64,000 bases of DNA from Pleionea sp052032335. Its GTDB lineage: Bacteria > Pseudomonadota > Gammaproteobacteria > Enterobacterales > Kangiellaceae. The stretch is from contig JBPEWV010000161.1 in the NCBI GenBank assembly GCA_052032335.1, forward strand, positions 1-64,000. Direction: 5' to 3'. Of this stretch, positions 50,845 to 59,828 are shown piece after piece. The position numbers and the translations under genes are program-made. The notes beneath the pieces are model-generated. The model ran no database searches. It was not told the origin of the DNA and saw only the letters and a list, made by a program, of their open reading frames with translations. Each line of letters begins with the position of its first letter. The first letter of the stretch is position 1.

Positions 50845-52778
50845 TGACGACGCTCCAACATACGGTTGATCGCCTCATCTTGTATTTTTGCTATGGACAG
50901 TTCAGTTTGTGCCAACAAAAAGTCAAGCTCCTGCTTTCTTTTGTCTAACTTCTGCAATAAAACTTGTTCCATCGACTGGCGTGAGGATTCTACCTGAACT
51001 TCAATCGACAATAGGAGATTGGTCATTTGATCTTTTAGCCGAATAATACGTCCATCGTAATTCAAAAAACGCGAACTCGCTTTTTGTCCCGAAGATTGAA
51101 TTGAGCGGCTTTGCTGCTGCAACTGTGACAATGCCTCCTTGGCACCTTTAATTTCCGATTTAAGACGGTGCATTTTCGGACCGTAACGTTCGGCAATTTG
51201 CCACATTAACGCACCATAGGCACGTCGCCATTGCTCTCGTTGATCGTCCATGTCAAACTGCCCTTCGGGTAAGGCATCCATCTTTTCTTTTACCCGCATC
51301 AAATCGTGATAAATGTCGAGTTCTTCCTGATTCGCCAACAACCATAAATTATCACTCTCAATTTGCTGATTCGCGATGGCTTCAAGCTGCTGGTAAGTTC
51401 CAATAAAATCCTGATTCAACATCTGGCTTGCTTGCTCATCAATTCGTGGTTTCAAAGTGTCGTAACGCAATTGATGATTGGCCAGCATCTGTTCAAAAAC
51501 CGGAAGTTGACGTTGCCACCGCTGAAGAACTTTCTTCAGGTGAGACATTTCTTGGAATCGTTGGAAATATTGGCTGAATTCATTACTCGAAACAACTTCT
51601 TGCAAGTAATACTCAATCGCATGTCCGGTTACAGGCACGTCACCCTGCGCCCACTTTTCGAACACCTTATCGCCAAAAATACCTCGACTGTCGAGCCAGC
51701 GTTGAAACAACGCCTGTTTCAAATCGGCTTTAGCATTCTCAATTAAAGTCAGCTGTTCACCAAAGGACGCTGCAGCGGTTACGAAAGCTTCCAACGCTTC
51801 TCTTTTCGCACCATTTTTATAATAGGCAAACGCCAGCGCCATGGTGGCTTCCTGAACCGCAGGGTCGCGAGGATCCCTACCTATCAGTTCTTGCCAATGA
51901 GTGATCGCTTTTGCCAACTCACCCGATTCATAATACGACCACCCCAAAGCTAAAATTGCCCGATTACTGTAGGTTCCTTTCAACCGCACGTTCAGTAAGT
52001 ATTCACGGGCTTTTTCAGACTGTTTATTTTCAAGAAAATAATAGCCCATGGCCAAATTTGCACGGTCAAACAAGGTTCGTTCGACGTCGTTAGAATCACG
52101 CGTTGGATAAAGATTATCAAACAGTTCATTGGCCTCATCGAGCTGACCACTCTGTAATAAAAACACCGCCAAGTTAAATTGCGCAAACTTGCCTTGCTGA
52201 GAATCTTCTGAAATTTGCTGCAACAATATTCTGGCCTGCTCCAAATCACCCTGCTGAAATGCAATTTGAGAACGAATCAACAATGCATCGTTGACCAGTT
52301 CGGGAGGTAGGTAGTCAAAGGTTCTACTTAAATGCTGCTCAGCCTGGTTAAGCTTACCGTTTAAATAATGTGTTTTAGCCAAGTAAAATCGAACCTGAGC
52401 CAACTTTTCATTTTGAGAGTCTTCATCGAGCAAATTAACAAATATCGCCTCTGCTGACTCCAACATGCCATAACTGAGGTACATCACCCCACGTAATAAT
52501 TCCAGATGTTGTTTGTGCTCCAGCACTTCATTACGATGTTCTGCGACATCCAGTCGAGTTAATGCCGAGAAATAGTTACGCTGATAGTAATCGAATAAAA
52601 TCTCACCAAAAGCCAGTTCTTTCAGTTTGATCTTTGCATTGGATTCCAGGGATAAAATTGCCGGCGTTCGCTCGGTTTCTGCCAGCACCAAACCGACGGA
52701 ACAAAGGTACATCAGGCTGGCCAAAATACTGATTCGCTTGCGCAATTGAAAATGTCGCATTACTGCTACCACGGTCAT
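50841..52778 (-). CDS. TPR-repeat exported protein with C-terminal coiled coil
   Basis: A 645-residue protein with a signal peptide (about residues 14-33), TPR-like repeats from about 60 to 320, and a charged helical C-terminal half (about 420-645) that looks like a coiled coil, ending ...RMLERRQ. No enzyme motif was found. The start is taken at 52778; ATG 52760 is an equally possible alternative, and neither has a strong ribosome binding site. Its stop overlaps the start of the large TPR lipoprotein. Confidence 0.8.
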   Translation of the reverse strand: MTVVAVMRHFQLRKRISILASLMYLCSVGLVLAETERTPAILSLESNAKIKLKELAFGEILFDYYQRNYFSALTRLDVAEHRNEVLEHKQHLELLRGVMYLSYGMLESAEAIFVNLLDEDSQNEKLAQVRFYLAKTHYLNGKLNQAEQHLSRTFDYLPPELVNDALLIRSQIAFQQGDLEQARILLQQISEDSQQGKFAQFNLAVFLLQSGQLDEANELFDNLYPTRDSNDVERTLFDRANLAMGYYFLENKQSEKAREYLLNVRLKGTYSNRAILALGWSYYESGELAKAITHWQELIGRDPRDPAVQEATMALAFAYYKNGAKREALEAFVTAAASFGEQLTLIENAKADLKQALFQRWLDSRGIFGDKVFEKWAQGDVPVTGHAIEYYLQEVVSSNEFSQYFQRFQEMSHLKKVLQRWQRQLPVFEQMLANHQLRYDTLKPRIDEQASQMLNQDFIGTYQQLEAIANQQIESDNLWLLANQEELDIYHDLMRVKEKMDALPEGQFDMDDQREQWRRAYGALMWQIAERYGPKMHRLKSEIKGAKEALSQLQQQSRSIQSSGQKASSRFLNYDGRIIRLKDQMTNLLLSIEVQVESSRQSMEQVLLQKLDKRKQELDFLLAQTELSIAKIQDEAINRMLERRQ

Positions 52779-52787
52779 TGTGCTAGA

Positions 52788-53312
52788 TTAATTCCACTGC
52801 TTAACAGATAGCACCGGCTGTTGCTTTGACGCATCGTCTCTAATTTGAACTTCAATCAGTTTGGCATCGGTATCTTTTTCAAAGGTGTCACTGACGGCAA
52901 GCTTGTACTCGCGGTTTTCCGGACCGTACCCCATCACGATGGCCACCACCTCATGCTCACCGGTGGTGAAATTGTCGACATGCAACCGTTGCACTGCACC
53001 GCGTTTTAGCGCGTCCATTTCACGGTCAGTGTACAAATATTGAGTCACCCACTCACCATCAACTTTGAGTTTAATGCTGTCGAGCTTGAAGAAATACCCC
53101 ACATCCACTGATACAAAAAACGCAACTTGGGTCGAAGCCGGAAACAACAGATCTTCTTCCAAAATGAACAATTCACGATTGATCGAAAGAACCTGCTTTT
53201 TCAATTCTTCAAGGGAATCGGCGACCGGCTTATCTTGCTCTGCAGCAAAAACCGAGGCAGCACAAAAATTAACCACCAAGATAAACAACAATAAACAACG
53301 CAATAAGCGCAT
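52788..53312 (-). CDS. Exported protein, first gene of the TonB-like operon
   Basis: A 174-residue protein with a signal peptide (residues ~1-23, VFA), a short coiled coil (about 30-58) and a beta-rich remainder with the VDGEWVTQYLYTDREMDALKRG and GEHEVVAIVMGYGPENREYKLA regions. I do not recognise a named family. AGGTGG precedes the ATG at 53312; a GTG at 53324 is the longer alternative. It is 9 bases upstream of the TPR protein gene, and a good candidate promoter lies 33 bases before it. Confidence 0.75.
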   Translation of the reverse strand: MRLLRCLLLFILVVNFCAASVFAAEQDKPVADSLEELKKQVLSINRELFILEEDLLFPASTQVAFFVSVDVGYFFKLDSIKLKVDGEWVTQYLYTDREMDALKRGAVQRLHVDNFTTGEHEVVAIVMGYGPENREYKLAVSDTFEKDTDAKLIEVQIRDDASKQQPVLSVKQWN

Positions 53313-53344
53313 GCTAAATTCCACCTGTGAACTGTGACTGACTT

Positions 53345-53373
53345 TTTATAATTGATAGCGCATTATGCGTAAA
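53345..53373 (-). promoter_or_regulatory. Candidate promoter of the nine-gene TPR/ExbB/ExbD/TonB-like operon
   Basis: On the minus strand, -35 TTTACG (53368-53373), 17-base spacer, -10 TATAAA (53345-53350). Further upstream, CTAGTT-AA-AACTAG (53379-53392) is a 14-base inverted repeat at a position suited to an activator or repressor. Confidence 0.5.
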
Positions 53374-53415
53374 AAATCCTAGTTAAAACTAGCACTTGCG
53401 CACAAAATCATAAAA

Positions 53416-53916
53416 TTAAAGAGTCTGTTTCAATTTATTTATCGCTGAGACTACCGAATCCAAGTTCTGTTTACCATAGATAGGGCCCAACAGCTCGCCA
53501 TCCGGTGAGATTATAATCATAGCAGGCAATTTATTCGGTCGCTTAAAAGGTACCACCGGCTGAGGATTTGTCGCGACCATTGGGTACTCGATGGAATACT
53601 TGCCTTTTGCTGCGATAAGTTGCTCATTCGCCACAGGTTCATAGCTGAAAGCCAGCAATGCCAAATTATGAGTGTCTTTTTTGTGGTGTAACTCGTTTAA
53701 CTCCGGAACTTCTTCAAGACAAGGCTTACACCACTCTGCCCAAAAGTTTACCAGCAGCCATTGACCTCGATAATCGGAAATCGACTTGACTTCGCCATCG
53801 AGAAGCTGAAACTCAGAATCATCAGTCAAATTAGAACACGACGTCAGGTAAAAAAAACTGATTAGAATCAGTGACAAGCGAAAACCTGAGCTATTATTAC
53901 AAGTGGAAACAAACAA
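53416..53916 (-). CDS. TlpA-like thioredoxin-fold lipoprotein
   Basis: A 166-residue protein. A hydrophobic signal segment ends in lipobox LTSC (near residue 27), followed by a thioredoxin/TlpA fold with active site WCKPC (near residues 63-67) and the cis-Pro segment NKLPAMIII. It is a membrane-tethered periplasmic thiol-disulfide oxidoreductase. The frame opens at TTG 53916, with GAGG 10 bases upstream; TTG 53877 with CAGG is an alternative but would leave a signal without positive charge. It lies 43 bases before the promoter of the nine-gene operon in the same orientation as transcription, but further downstream genes start from their own promoter. Confidence 0.8.
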   Translation of the reverse strand: MFVSTCNNSSGFRLSLILISFFYLTSCSNLTDDSEFQLLDGEVKSISDYRGQWLLVNFWAEWCKPCLEEVPELNELHHKKDTHNLALLAFSYEPVANEQLIAAKGKYSIEYPMVATNPQPVVPFKRPNKLPAMIIISPDGELLGPIYGKQNLDSVVSAINKLKQTL

Positions 53917-54096
53917 AGTTTGACGGCCTCTTAGGTTTAATGGTACTTACTATCTCCATGTGAGTTTAAGAACATAGACTGCCCGACTAATATTTAAACG
54001 CTAAGTCGCAACTGTTATGGTGGTATTGTTGGCTCTTAAACACTTCGGACAAACTATGCATTTAATTAACGACGAATACAAGATAAGTGGACTCGA

Positions 54097-55839
54097 ATGG
54101 AATCACCAAGACTAACCTATCCAACACAACAACAGGGACAGCACTTACTGGTAGAAACTGAAACTGCCGAGCTGAAAAACTGGCTTAAATCGCTGCCTTA
54201 TGGCGACATGGGCCGAGCCGTTCCAGAAGTTTGTCGTGCCATTGCCAGTTTAAATCGGACCCAAATCAGTCAAGGCCAACGTAAAGAGTTGGTCGCTTTG
54301 TTCGACAAAACTTATTCACAAATATTCGAAGCTTACCGCCCCAACGCACCGCATATTGTAAGCGCCGAAATTCGGCGGAAAGAACACAATCAACTCCACC
54401 AACTCACTCGCGAGATGGCTTTTGCGCACAAAATAGTCACCGATGGCGAGGTCAAAAAGCGAAAGCTTTTTGGTAAAAACAAAGATCTGATCCGCTCCAT
54501 CAATTTATCATTACATTATCTGGGCATTCTGTTGATGGAGCATTACGAGTCTTACAGCCCAATTCCGGTTTACCTATGGCGCGAATGCAATGGGTTGTAT
54601 GCCTATGCTCAGAAGAAACAAATCGAAGACGTCAAAGTGTTTGAGGACGGTTACTTTCAATGTTTACCTACTATCGAACAGACCTTTGCACGGACCTGTC
54701 TGATGTCTTTATCCGACCCCTACCATTTGTCACAGGGGGAACATTGGCAATTGTACAAATACCTCGAACGCTGGTCCTATCTGTGCGAATTTTCAGAGGA
54801 TCAGGACGACTTTTCCGAAAGCCAGTGCTTCGTGGTGTTGCAGAACAGTCAATTAAAACCCGAATACAGTGCGCAATACGATGGCGATCCTATGGATGAT
54901 GATGCCTGCTTCATGTTAACAGTCGAAGTTATTCGACAGTTAAGGTATCACCTGGACGAACTGTCTCAAAGTGATGATATTCCTGAAGGGTTTTATAAAA
55001 GCATTCGCCCGGCATCGGCGCGTTCGTTGCTTGAACATATGGCCGCACATTGGAACGCAAAGGTCGAACGCAAAGGTCGCCGCTACCCGGTTATCACGCG
55101 CCTGGACATCATTTGGGGCGTTCACCCGATTCATACGTTACTGCAGAAACACCGAGTATCGCCCGATTCGACCCACTGGGACGCTTCGACCATCAGTTCC
55201 TTCCTCGAACAGGAACACAGTGTTCCCCTAAAATGGGATGCGTCGAATGTCAGTGACGGTGGTATAGGAATTTCAACCCACAAAAACATTGCTCATCAAT
55301 TACGAGTCGGCGAGCTGGTCATCATACGAGAGTACATCGATAAAAAACCTTCGTTCCGGTGGCGACCGGCAATTTGTCGCTGGTTGTTTGGTGATGAGAA
55401 CCAGGGAACCAATGCCGGTCTGGAGTTCATTGACGGAACCCTTGAACCCTGTCGCATGAATAACAAACTGGCGAAATCGAAACATTCCGCCGGACAGGTT
55501 GCGCTTTTATTTCGCCCTCACGGCGCAACACTGGACGATCCAACCTCTATCGTAGCGACACGTGGTACCTACAAAGATGGTCGCGACTTTATTCTGAGGT
55601 TAAAAAATAAAATTGAGAACATTAAAACCCGCAAACGCACCATTGTGACGCCTTGCATCGAATTGTTTCAATATCAGACCTTTGAAGTGGTCGAAGTGGA
55701 AGAAGAATCAGAAGAGGACAAACTGGACGAAGGCGTCATTCCCTGGACCAGCATTCCCAATTACGAAGATTCCGAAAACGACAAAGAGAATCCAAACGAA
55801 ATTAATCTCGATTCGATTCGGCTACCAGGGGATCACTGA
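54097..55839 (+). CDS. Large cytoplasmic protein with PilZ-like C-terminal region
   Basis: A 580-residue protein without signal or membrane segments. Residues ~20-300 are helical and of unknown type. Residues ~375-500 resemble a PilZ beta-barrel: the NVSDGG stretch at 384-389 fits the (D/N)xSxxG half of the c-di-GMP motif, and VGELVIIRE plus the NAGLEFI strands follow. The partner RxxxR motif is not evident in the usual place, so nucleotide binding is doubtful. The C-terminal ~60 residues are very acidic. Its last 38 bases overlap the convergent yihY-like gene. A GGDEF protein lies 5 kb away. Confidence 0.7.
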   Translation: MESPRLTYPTQQQGQHLLVETETAELKNWLKSLPYGDMGRAVPEVCRAIASLNRTQISQGQRKELVALFDKTYSQIFEAYRPNAPHIVSAEIRRKEHNQLHQLTREMAFAHKIVTDGEVKKRKLFGKNKDLIRSINLSLHYLGILLMEHYESYSPIPVYLWRECNGLYAYAQKKQIEDVKVFEDGYFQCLPTIEQTFARTCLMSLSDPYHLSQGEHWQLYKYLERWSYLCEFSEDQDDFSESQCFVVLQNSQLKPEYSAQYDGDPMDDDACFMLTVEVIRQLRYHLDELSQSDDIPEGFYKSIRPASARSLLEHMAAHWNAKVERKGRRYPVITRLDIIWGVHPIHTLLQKHRVSPDSTHWDASTISSFLEQEHSVPLKWDASNVSDGGIGISTHKNIAHQLRVGELVIIREYIDKKPSFRWRPAICRWLFGDENQGTNAGLEFIDGTLEPCRMNNKLAKSKHSAGQVALLFRPHGATLDDPTSIVATRGTYKDGRDFILRLKNKIENIKTRKRTIVTPCIELFQYQTFEVVEVEEESEEDKLDEGVIPWTSIPNYEDSENDKENPNEINLDSIRLPGDH

Positions 55840-57010
55840 GCTTATTCATCAGCGCAGAGCGACCTTGTGAAATGAGCTCTGCCAACTCTTTATCCACTTC
55901 AGATAACAACTGGATTGTATTTTCATCGGGCAACTCCTGAATGCCCGCTTCAATTATTTCCGAAAGCTGGTAACTCTGCGAATCACCCGCCAAGGTATAT
56001 CCGCCGCCATCCAGTTCACTGATCAATTTTGCATGACTCAACTTCTCAACCACGTACATCAGGGTATCGATTTGAACATTATCTAACTCTCTTTGTATGC
56101 GTTTGAAATCGACCAGTTCACGCTGCGCCTGAGAATTTACCAGCAGCTTTAACACTCGAGCGGCAACGATAAACGGATGACTGCTGGCTTTTTTCTCCTT
56201 CAACTGAAACACATCGAGCGCATGGCAAATTTCTGCGCCAATTAACAGAATCATCCAGGATGCCTGCATCCAGATAATAAACAGAGGCACCGACGCCAAT
56301 GCGCCATAAATTAACTGGTAGGTTGAAAACTTTTTAACAAATAATCCAAAGCCCCACTTCACCAGCTCAAAAGCAATGGCGGTAAAAATAGCCGCAATGG
56401 CTGCGTGTTTAATTTTTACCCGTCGATTAGGAACCGCAATGAACATAACCGTAAAGGCCGTAAACGCCATAACTAACGGAATTAATCGAGATAATAGACT
56501 GTTCTTATCTTGAACCACATCCGACACCAAAGGCAGCGATGCAAAGTATGAACTGACCGCAAGGCTCAAAGCCAATAACAAGGGGCCCATGGTCAACACC
56601 GCCCAGTAAACCAGAAAAACCCGAACCGGAGAGCTTTTCTTTTTAACTTGCCAGATACGATTGAATGACGAATCAATGGTGTGCATGAGCATCATCGATG
56701 TGACCAACAAAAATATCGCACCAACAGTGGTTAAACCCTGAGTATTTTTTATCGAGCTATTAATAAAGGTTTGAACAGTCTGCGATGATTCGGGCATCAA
56801 GTTACTGAATATTAATTGTTGAACATCGGCTTCCATTTCCTGAAACTGTGGAAATAACGACAGCAACGCTAATACCACGGTTAAAAACGGAATCATTGAC
56901 AACAAACTGGTGACCGTTAATTCAGCCGCAATTGTCCGACAATGATCTTTTTCAAATCGGTCAAAGGTAAAGGCGACAAATTGTTTCAACCAAACGAGCT
57001 TTTCTTCCAT
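55802..57010 (-). CDS. YihY/BrkB family inner-membrane protein
   Basis: A 402-residue protein whose first ~270 residues hold six membrane segments with the AAELTVTSLLSMIPFLTV opening and the YQLIYGALASVPLFIIWMQASW segment of the YihY family. Residues ~280-402 form a cytoplasmic winged-helix-like tail. The family was once called ribonuclease BN by error; it is a putative transporter of unknown substrate. The C-terminal coding end overlaps the PilZ-like gene tail to tail by 38 bases. Confidence 0.9.
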   Translation of the reverse strand: MEEKLVWLKQFVAFTFDRFEKDHCRTIAAELTVTSLLSMIPFLTVVLALLSLFPQFQEMEADVQQLIFSNLMPESSQTVQTFINSSIKNTQGLTTVGAIFLLVTSMMLMHTIDSSFNRIWQVKKKSSPVRVFLVYWAVLTMGPLLLALSLAVSSYFASLPLVSDVVQDKNSLLSRLIPLVMAFTAFTVMFIAVPNRRVKIKHAAIAAIFTAIAFELVKWGFGLFVKKFSTYQLIYGALASVPLFIIWMQASWMILLIGAEICHALDVFQLKEKKASSHPFIVAARVLKLLVNSQAQRELVDFKRIQRELDNVQIDTLMYVVEKLSHAKLISELDGGGYTLAGDSQSYQLSEIIEAGIQELPDENTIQLLSEVDKELAELISQGRSALMNKLSDPLVAESNRD

Positions 57011-57069
57011 CCGTAATTCAGCCTACAATAGCCCCTGAAATGAGAATTCAATTAATTAGAGGTTTGACT

Positions 57070-57420
57070 ATGTCAGAGTATACCATTTACCACAACCCGC
57101 GCTGTTCAAAATCTCGCCAAACACTTGAGTTGTTGCGTGAAAACGGGGTTGAACCAAAGGTTGTTGAATACCTGAAAACGCCCCCGAGTCAAAAAGAACT
57201 GACCCAGGTTCTCAAACTGTTAAACAAGCAGCCACAAGAGCTGATGCGTAAAAAAGAAGCTGAGTACAAAGACGCTGGCCTCAATGATGATACATTATCG
57301 GTCAAAGAACAAATCAAACGCATGGTCGAAAATCCTAAAGTTATCGAAAGACCGGTTGTTTTTTCTGACACCAAGGCGGCGATTGGTCGACCTCCAGAAA
57401 GCGTTTTGGACATTCTTTAA
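57070..57420 (+). CDS. arsC: Arsenate reductase family protein (ArsC/YfgD type, glutaredoxin-dependent)
   Basis: A 116-residue protein with the NPRCSKSR active site (C12) and the ERPVVF segment containing the Arg that stabilises arsenate. YfgD-like members beside wrbA genes are often not in arsenic operons, so arsenate reduction is possible but unproven; no arsR or arsB is present. AGAGG precedes the ATG at 57070; the longer frame from 57040 is rejected. The stop shares a base with the next start (TAATG). Confidence 0.9.
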   Translation: MSEYTIYHNPRCSKSRQTLELLRENGVEPKVVEYLKTPPSQKELTQVLKLLNKQPQELMRKKEAEYKDAGLNDDTLSVKEQIKRMVENPKVIERPVVFSDTKAAIGRPPESVLDIL

Positions 57421-58013
57421 TGACCAACATACTGGTACTCTATTACTCTGCGGGTGGTGCAACCAAACAAATGGCCCGTCTGATTGCTCGCGGAGCAGAA
57501 TCTGCTGGCGCAACGGTTGCCCTTCGCACGGTTCCCCGTGTTTCGGCGACCACCGAACAGCTCGAAAGTGAACTGGCAGATTCGGGTGATCCTTTTGTGT
57601 CGCTCGACGATTTATCCAGCTGCGACGCAATATGTCTGGGCAGTCCAACGCGGTTTGGAAATATGGCAACGCCGCTAAAATATTTTTTAGAGCAAACCAG
57701 CGAACAGTGGTTAACGGGCACTTTGTCCGGTAAACCGGCCTGCGTCTTCACCTCAACAAGCAGTCTGCACGGAGGCCAGGAATCGACACTTTTATCGATG
57801 ATGTTGCCTTTGCTTCATCATGGTATGTTGATATGCGGACTGCCTTATTCTGAAACCGACTTGTTACACACGCGAACAGGCGGCACGCCATACGGAGTGA
57901 GTCACTTCGCCGGCAACGACAGCAATAATCCGATCAGCGATGAGGAAAAACGATTGTGTAAAGCTCAAGGGCAACGCATCGCCAACTTCGCTCAAAAGCT
58001 AAAACAAGAATAA
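57420..58013 (+). CDS. wrbA: NAD(P)H:quinone oxidoreductase, WrbA type
   Basis: A 197-residue flavodoxin-fold enzyme for two-electron quinone reduction. The FMN phosphate loop is in YYSAGGATKQMA (residues 8-19), and GSPTRFGNMATPLKYF and the TSTSSLHGGQE segments are typical of WrbA. It overlaps the arsC stop by one base and precedes DUF2069 by 4 bases, the standard gammaproteobacterial order. Confidence 0.93.
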   Translation: MTNILVLYYSAGGATKQMARLIARGAESAGATVALRTVPRVSATTEQLESELADSGDPFVSLDDLSSCDAICLGSPTRFGNMATPLKYFLEQTSEQWLTGTLSGKPACVFTSTSSLHGGQESTLLSMMLPLLHHGMLICGLPYSETDLLHTRTGGTPYGVSHFAGNDSNNPISDEEKRLCKAQGQRIANFAQKLKQE

Positions 58014-58017
58014 CCCT

Positions 58018-58386
58018 ATGACTTTAACGCAACGATTGACCCTTTGGCATCGCTTAACACAAACCAGTTATTTTTTGTTAATCGCCATTCTTGTCTTATG
58101 GGCCTATATCTACCCATCCGAGACTTTTTCATCTCATTTAGTTGCGCTGGTTTGGGTACTACCACTGCTATTTCCCATGCGAGGTATATTAAAACGACAG
58201 TTTTATACCTACGCCTGGGCGCAATTTCTGAATATGCTCTACTTTTGTCACGCTACCGTTTATATGATGACCAGTAAAACAGAGTTTATTTTCGCAACAA
58301 TAGAACTCCTGCTGGTTCTGCTTTTCTTTAGTGCTTCGATAGTCGCCATTCAAATTAAAAAGAAAATAATCGCACAGGAATCTTAA
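58018..58386 (+). CDS. DUF2069 family membrane protein
   Basis: A 122-residue protein with four membrane helices (about residues 17-33, 40-54, 68-85 and 90-112). Its FPMRGILKRQFYTYAWAQFLNMLYF segment is the family hallmark. Function is unknown. It is the last gene of the arsC-wrbA-DUF2069 operon. The 100 bases after it contain a 7-base inverted repeat (GCCATGG/CCATGGC, 58411-58445) without a T-run. Confidence 0.85.
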   Translation: MTLTQRLTLWHRLTQTSYFLLIAILVLWAYIYPSETFSSHLVALVWVLPLLFPMRGILKRQFYTYAWAQFLNMLYFCHATVYMMTSKTEFIFATIELLLVLLFFSASIVAIQIKKKIIAQES

Positions 58387-58486
58387 ATCCGGCTGAATTA
58401 AGAGCCGCCAGCCATGGTGTACGCTTGGGATTCTCGCTCCATGGCCTATACTTAACTCATCGGTGTCGTGTCATGGATATCCACAG

Positions 58487-59827
58487 ATGAGTAGACAGAG
58501 CCTGTTTGCGTGCTGGTTACTCGCATCATTAGCTTTCATCTATGTTGCGAGCGCCGAAAGTATTGCAAGCGCCGAACCACAGGTCTACCGTTTAACGGTC
58601 AATGGTGCCATTGGCCCGGCCACCAGTGACTATATTCAAAAGGGACTGGACACCGCATCGACGTCTGACGCGCAGTTACTGATCATTGAGATGAACACTC
58701 CAGGCGGGCTCGACTCCTCAATGCGTGACATCATTCGAATGATACTCGACTCATCGGTTCCAGTTGCTACCTATGTATCGCCCAAAGGCGCACGCGCTGC
58801 CAGTGCTGGTACATTTATTTTGTACGCCAGCCACATAGCAGCCATGGCTCCAGCCACCAACCTGGGTTCGGCAACACCGGTTTCACTTGGCGGCACCACA
58901 CCCAATCCCTCGGGCCAGGATAGTGACGCGTCCAACCAATCGGATGATTTGCGACGTAAAGTTGTTAATGATGCTGTCGGCTACATCAAAGGCTTGGCAC
59001 AATTACGCGGGCGTAATGAGGAGTGGGCAGCCAAAGCAGTTGAAGAAGCCGCGAACCTCCCCGCCACGGAAGCGTTAGAAAACAACGTCATCGACTTAAT
59101 AGCCACAGACATTAACGATCTGGTTCGCCAAAGCAACGGCCGGACAGTGGAGGTGAAGGACAAACCGAGAATAATTCAACTCGATGGCAGTAAAATAATT
59201 AACCTCGAACCCGACTGGAAAAATAAAATTTTATCGGCCATTTCCAGCCCGAATGTCGCTTACGTCCTTTTAATGGTCGGCATCTGGGGCATCATTTTAG
59301 AATTCTACCAACCGGGTGGCATGGTTGCCGGAATTGTCGGTGCTATTTGTTTATTTGTTGCCGCCTATTCGTTTCAAATGTTACCCATAAACCTGGCCGC
59401 GGCAGGCCTTATCATTCTCGGGATCGGCTTGATAGTCGCCGAAGCTTTCGCACCGAGTTTCGGTGCACTTGGTGTTGGCGGTTTGATCGCCTTAATTGTC
59501 GGTTCGTTCATGCTAATGGAGTCAGACTTACCCCACTTTCAAATTTCGACCTCAATACTCATTGCGTTTAGCGTTATTACAACCGTTATTACCGGGTTAA
59601 TTATCGTTATGGCGTACCGTTCGAACACCCGACCCATTGTCAGTGGCGAACACGAACTGCTTCAATCAATCGCGACCGCGGTCAGTGATTTTGATGGCAA
59701 AGGCCGCGTCTATTTGCGCGGTGAGGTTTGGCAAGCGAAAACCGAACAACCCGTCAGGCAAGGGCAAAAGTTAAAGGTTACTGCAGTCGAAGGACTGATT
59801 GTAACTGTTTCACCGGAGGACACTTAA
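58487..59827 (+). CDS. NfeD family membrane-bound serine protease (long form)
   Basis: A 446-residue protein: signal peptide (residues ~1-24), a ClpP-like protease domain (about 30-230) with the catalytic Ser106 in ARAASAGTF and a Lys near 158 in the DDLRRKVVND region, then four to five membrane segments (about 245-375) and a C-terminal OB-fold NfeD domain (about 385-446). Long NfeD proteins cleave stomatin C-termini in archaea, and the next gene encodes a stomatin-like protein. The start at 58487 is preferred for its signal peptide; GTG 58463 is upstream in frame. Confidence 0.9.
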   Translation: MSRQSLFACWLLASLAFIYVASAESIASAEPQVYRLTVNGAIGPATSDYIQKGLDTASTSDAQLLIIEMNTPGGLDSSMRDIIRMILDSSVPVATYVSPKGARAASAGTFILYASHIAAMAPATNLGSATPVSLGGTTPNPSGQDSDASNQSDDLRRKVVNDAVGYIKGLAQLRGRNEEWAAKAVEEAANLPATEALENNVIDLIATDINDLVRQSNGRTVEVKDKPRIIQLDGSKIINLEPDWKNKILSAISSPNVAYVLLMVGIWGIILEFYQPGGMVAGIVGAICLFVAAYSFQMLPINLAAAGLIILGIGLIVAEAFAPSFGALGVGGLIALIVGSFMLMESDLPHFQISTSILIAFSVITTVITGLIIVMAYRSNTRPIVSGEHELLQSIATAVSDFDGKGRVYLRGEVWQAKTEQPVRQGQKLKVTAVEGLIVTVSPEDT

Positions 59828-59828
59828 A

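Noticed and set aside
58411..58445. Inverted repeat GCCATGG...CCATGGC after the DUF2069 gene
   Set aside because: The 21-base spacer and absence of a T-run make a terminator unlikely; it could be chance.
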